Origin: Chloroflexota bacterium
GTDB taxonomy: Bacteria; Chloroflexota; Dormibacteria; Dormibacterales; Dormibacteraceae
NCBI GenBank assembly: GCA_005880345.1
Contig: VBGE01000195.1
Span: 1-7,207 of the forward strand
DNA length: 7,207 nt
Reading direction: 5' to 3'
The notes below the pieces were generated by a model. That model did no database searches, was not told where the DNA came from, and saw only the letters and a program-made list of their open reading frames with translations. Both the position numbers and the translations under genes were made by a program. This document shows positions 6,128-7,207 of this stretch, piece after piece; the stretch's first letter is position 1, and every line of letters starts with the position of its first letter.

Positions 6128-6213
6128 TTCGGCTGACAGGTCCAAAAGGCCTTCGGCTGATGGGTCACACGCCTTCGCTTGATGCGTCACAGGTACCTCG
6201 GCTGATTTGTCAC
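6128..6213 (+). repeat. Four imperfect direct repeats, ~23-bp period
   Basis: Four copies of a 16-17-base unit, consensus TTCGGCTGATGGGTCAC, start at 6128, 6152, 6174 and 6197 (spacings 24, 22 and 23). Copies 2 and 3 differ at three positions. Copy 4 changes the first base and the GG before GTCAC; copy 1 has ACAGGTCC in place of ATGGGTCAC. The reverse complement of the unit, GTGACCCATCAGCCGAA, resembles the multiple end-repeats I associate with IS21- and IS481-type elements, but no transposase is visible in the window. Alternatively they are regulator-binding sites for the gene starting at 6224. Confidence 0.75.
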
Positions 6214-6223
6214 GCTCCCGCGC

Positions 6224-7168
6224 ATGAGTCCTTACTACCATGCGCGTGTGCCGCGCCTGACCAACTTCCTCGAGGTAGGTCCGACGGACGAGCCGCCCTG
6301 GTTGCCGGATGAGCAAGTTTTTCCAACTCGCGACGGCGCCCGGGAGCTTCGCCTGGCGAAAGCCGGCGAGCTCAGGATGGGGCTCACCTACTGGAGTGAG
6401 ATGCGACTCGTCGAACACGGCCGTGACATCACCGACCGCCACCCAGTCCTGCTGAGTGCGGTCGGACACGGACCCGTGCCTCTTGGGTGCCTCGAGCCAT
6501 GGAGCACCTCCGGCGAAAACCTTGCGGTGACGTCTCTGCGCTCCGACGTATCTGGACTCCAGGAGGGCTTTCTCCTGTACGACCTGACGCTCAAGCACGT
6601 GATGGCCGCCAGGCAGGGCCGATGGGGGCTGCGGACCTGCGCGTGGTCCCCAACCGAGCTGCTCGTCCTCGCCGTGTCCAACGACGGGGCGGAGGTGGTT
6701 GGCGCCGAAGGCAAGCATGGTTGGAGGATCGGCTTTGCGGCGGGGCTGCCCACCGTGGAGGTCGCCGGCTGGACCGAGTCGGGCCGATTCTGCTTTTGGA
6801 ACGCGGCGCGGCTGGAGACGGGCACGTCCTCAATTCGCTTCGTCGAACATATGGATGGCGGACTTGTCGCCGAAGAGGACGTCGATCCCATGCTCTTGCT
6901 GCCCTACGACGCAGCGAAGTACGCGAGCTTGAGTCGCGATGAATGGGTCCTTGTCATGGGCCGCGGAACGCGCGGCATCGGTCGCCTGCTCGACGGATGG
7001 AGCCTCGGCCGGTTCGATCCGACATCGCAGCGGCTGGAGCTCGGCATCTACCGGCCGACCTCAGACCCTTACCCCCTGCCGCCGCTGGGAGCAGAGCCTG
7101 GCGGACGAATCGGTCAGATGGGCTGTTCGGTCGGCCTCCGATGGGTGTCGATGGAAGTCGGGGAGTGA
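6224..7168 (+). CDS. Hypothetical protein with propeller-like internal repeats
   Basis: I do not recognise this 314-residue protein. It has no signal peptide, membrane helix or catalytic motif I can name. Three segments begin alike: PWSTSGENLAVTS (92-104), AWSPTELLVLAVS (140-152) and GWTESGRFCFWNA (182-194). Their Trp residues are 48 and 42 apart, and the strands that follow (such as GFLLYDLTLKHVMAA) resemble WD40/TolB-type blades, so a cytoplasmic beta-propeller or part of one is a reasonable guess. The start at 6224 is the first in-frame ATG after a stop at 6203. It has no ribosome-binding site and lies 10 bases after the last 23-bp repeat, so the true start could be internal (for example Met52) or the 5' end may have been lost. 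Codon use is somewhat less GC-biased at third positions than the redox genes, judged by eye. A longer-looking antisense frame runs through the tRNA gene and is rejected. Confidence 0.65.
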   Translation: MSPYYHARVPRLTNFLEVGPTDEPPWLPDEQVFPTRDGARELRLAKAGELRMGLTYWSEMRLVEHGRDITDRHPVLLSAVGHGPVPLGCLEPWSTSGENLAVTSLRSDVSGLQEGFLLYDLTLKHVMAARQGRWGLRTCAWSPTELLVLAVSNDGAEVVGAEGKHGWRIGFAAGLPTVEVAGWTESGRFCFWNAARLETGTSSIRFVEHMDGGLVAEEDVDPMLLLPYDAAKYASLSRDEWVLVMGRGTRGIGRLLDGWSLGRFDPTSQRLELGIYRPTSDPYPLPPLGAEPGGRIGQMGCSVGLRWVSMEVGE

Positions 7169-7173
7169 CTCAG

Positions 7174-7207
7174 ATGTCTTTGGCGAAGCAGACGCTGGTG
7201 GGTGATG
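7174..7207 (+). CDS. Start of a further gene, cut by the window edge
   Basis: An ATG at 7174 opens a frame (MSLAKQTLVGD) that runs off the window. GGGGAG at 7160-7165 stands 8 bases before it, a good ribosome-binding site. It begins 5 bases after the stop of the preceding gene, so the two are probably co-transcribed. Eleven codons are too few to name a product. Confidence 0.45.
   Translation, partial: MSLAKQTLVGD

Noticed and set aside
6077..6718. Minus-strand ORF of 213 codons opposite the orphan gene
   Set aside because: Its 3' part runs antisense through the tRNA-Arg gene and the repeats, and its composition is typical of a reverse-strand shadow in GC-rich DNA.
7005..7020. GGTTCGATCC resembling the T-arm of the tRNA, a possible attachment-site copy
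   Set aside because: It matches only about ten bases of a motif common to all tRNAs and lies inside a coding frame; no longer identity surrounds it.

Overview
The window is GC-rich DNA with short spacers and many stop/start overlaps. It looks like a high-GC actinobacterium, or a related high-GC terrestrial lineage such as Dormibacterota or Chloroflexota. The grounds are the G/C-ending codons, an OmpR-type regulator very close to mycobacterial PhoP, and a redox gene set that is familiar from actinobacteria. Phylum-level placement is an inference; no rRNA or marker gene is present.

Layout: (1) At the left edge is the 3' part of a plus-strand secreted SGNH/GDSL hydrolase (1-684). (2) A compact minus-strand run of seven genes (5868 down to 681) meets it tail to tail with overlapping stop codons. 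In transcription order these are a tiny exported Ser-rich protein, a five-helix ferric-reductase-like cytochrome b, a NuoF-like FMN/Fe-S protein, a three-cysteine ferredoxin, the FMN transferase ApbE, a PhoP-like response regulator and its sensor kinase. Four of the six junctions are ATGA overlaps. (3) The divergent intergenic region (5869-6036) holds direct heptamers on an 11-bp period, the architecture bound by OmpR/PhoB-family regulators, next to a plausible -10. (4) A plus-strand tRNA-Arg(CCT) lies at 6037-6109. (5) Four imperfect direct repeats of about 23 bp follow (6128-6213); they may be a transposon end. (6) Then come an unrecognised 314-residue protein with propeller-like repeats and the first codons of another gene at the right edge.

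How the genes may work together: the minus-strand genes look like a self-regulated trans-membrane electron-transfer module. Electrons would enter at the NuoF-like protein and ferredoxin, cross the membrane through bis-histidine hemes, and leave on an extracytoplasmic acceptor. ApbE attaches FMN covalently to proteins, and in related clusters its client is an exported FMN-binding domain protein. No such client is encoded here. Its place is taken by a 56-residue protein that is little more than a signal peptide plus a Ser-rich tail. The sensor kinase has only two cysteines, both in its extracytoplasmic loop, which suggests (but does not prove) redox sensing. The most interesting points are the missing or reduced flavin carrier, the 11-bp-period operator and the built-in two-component system.
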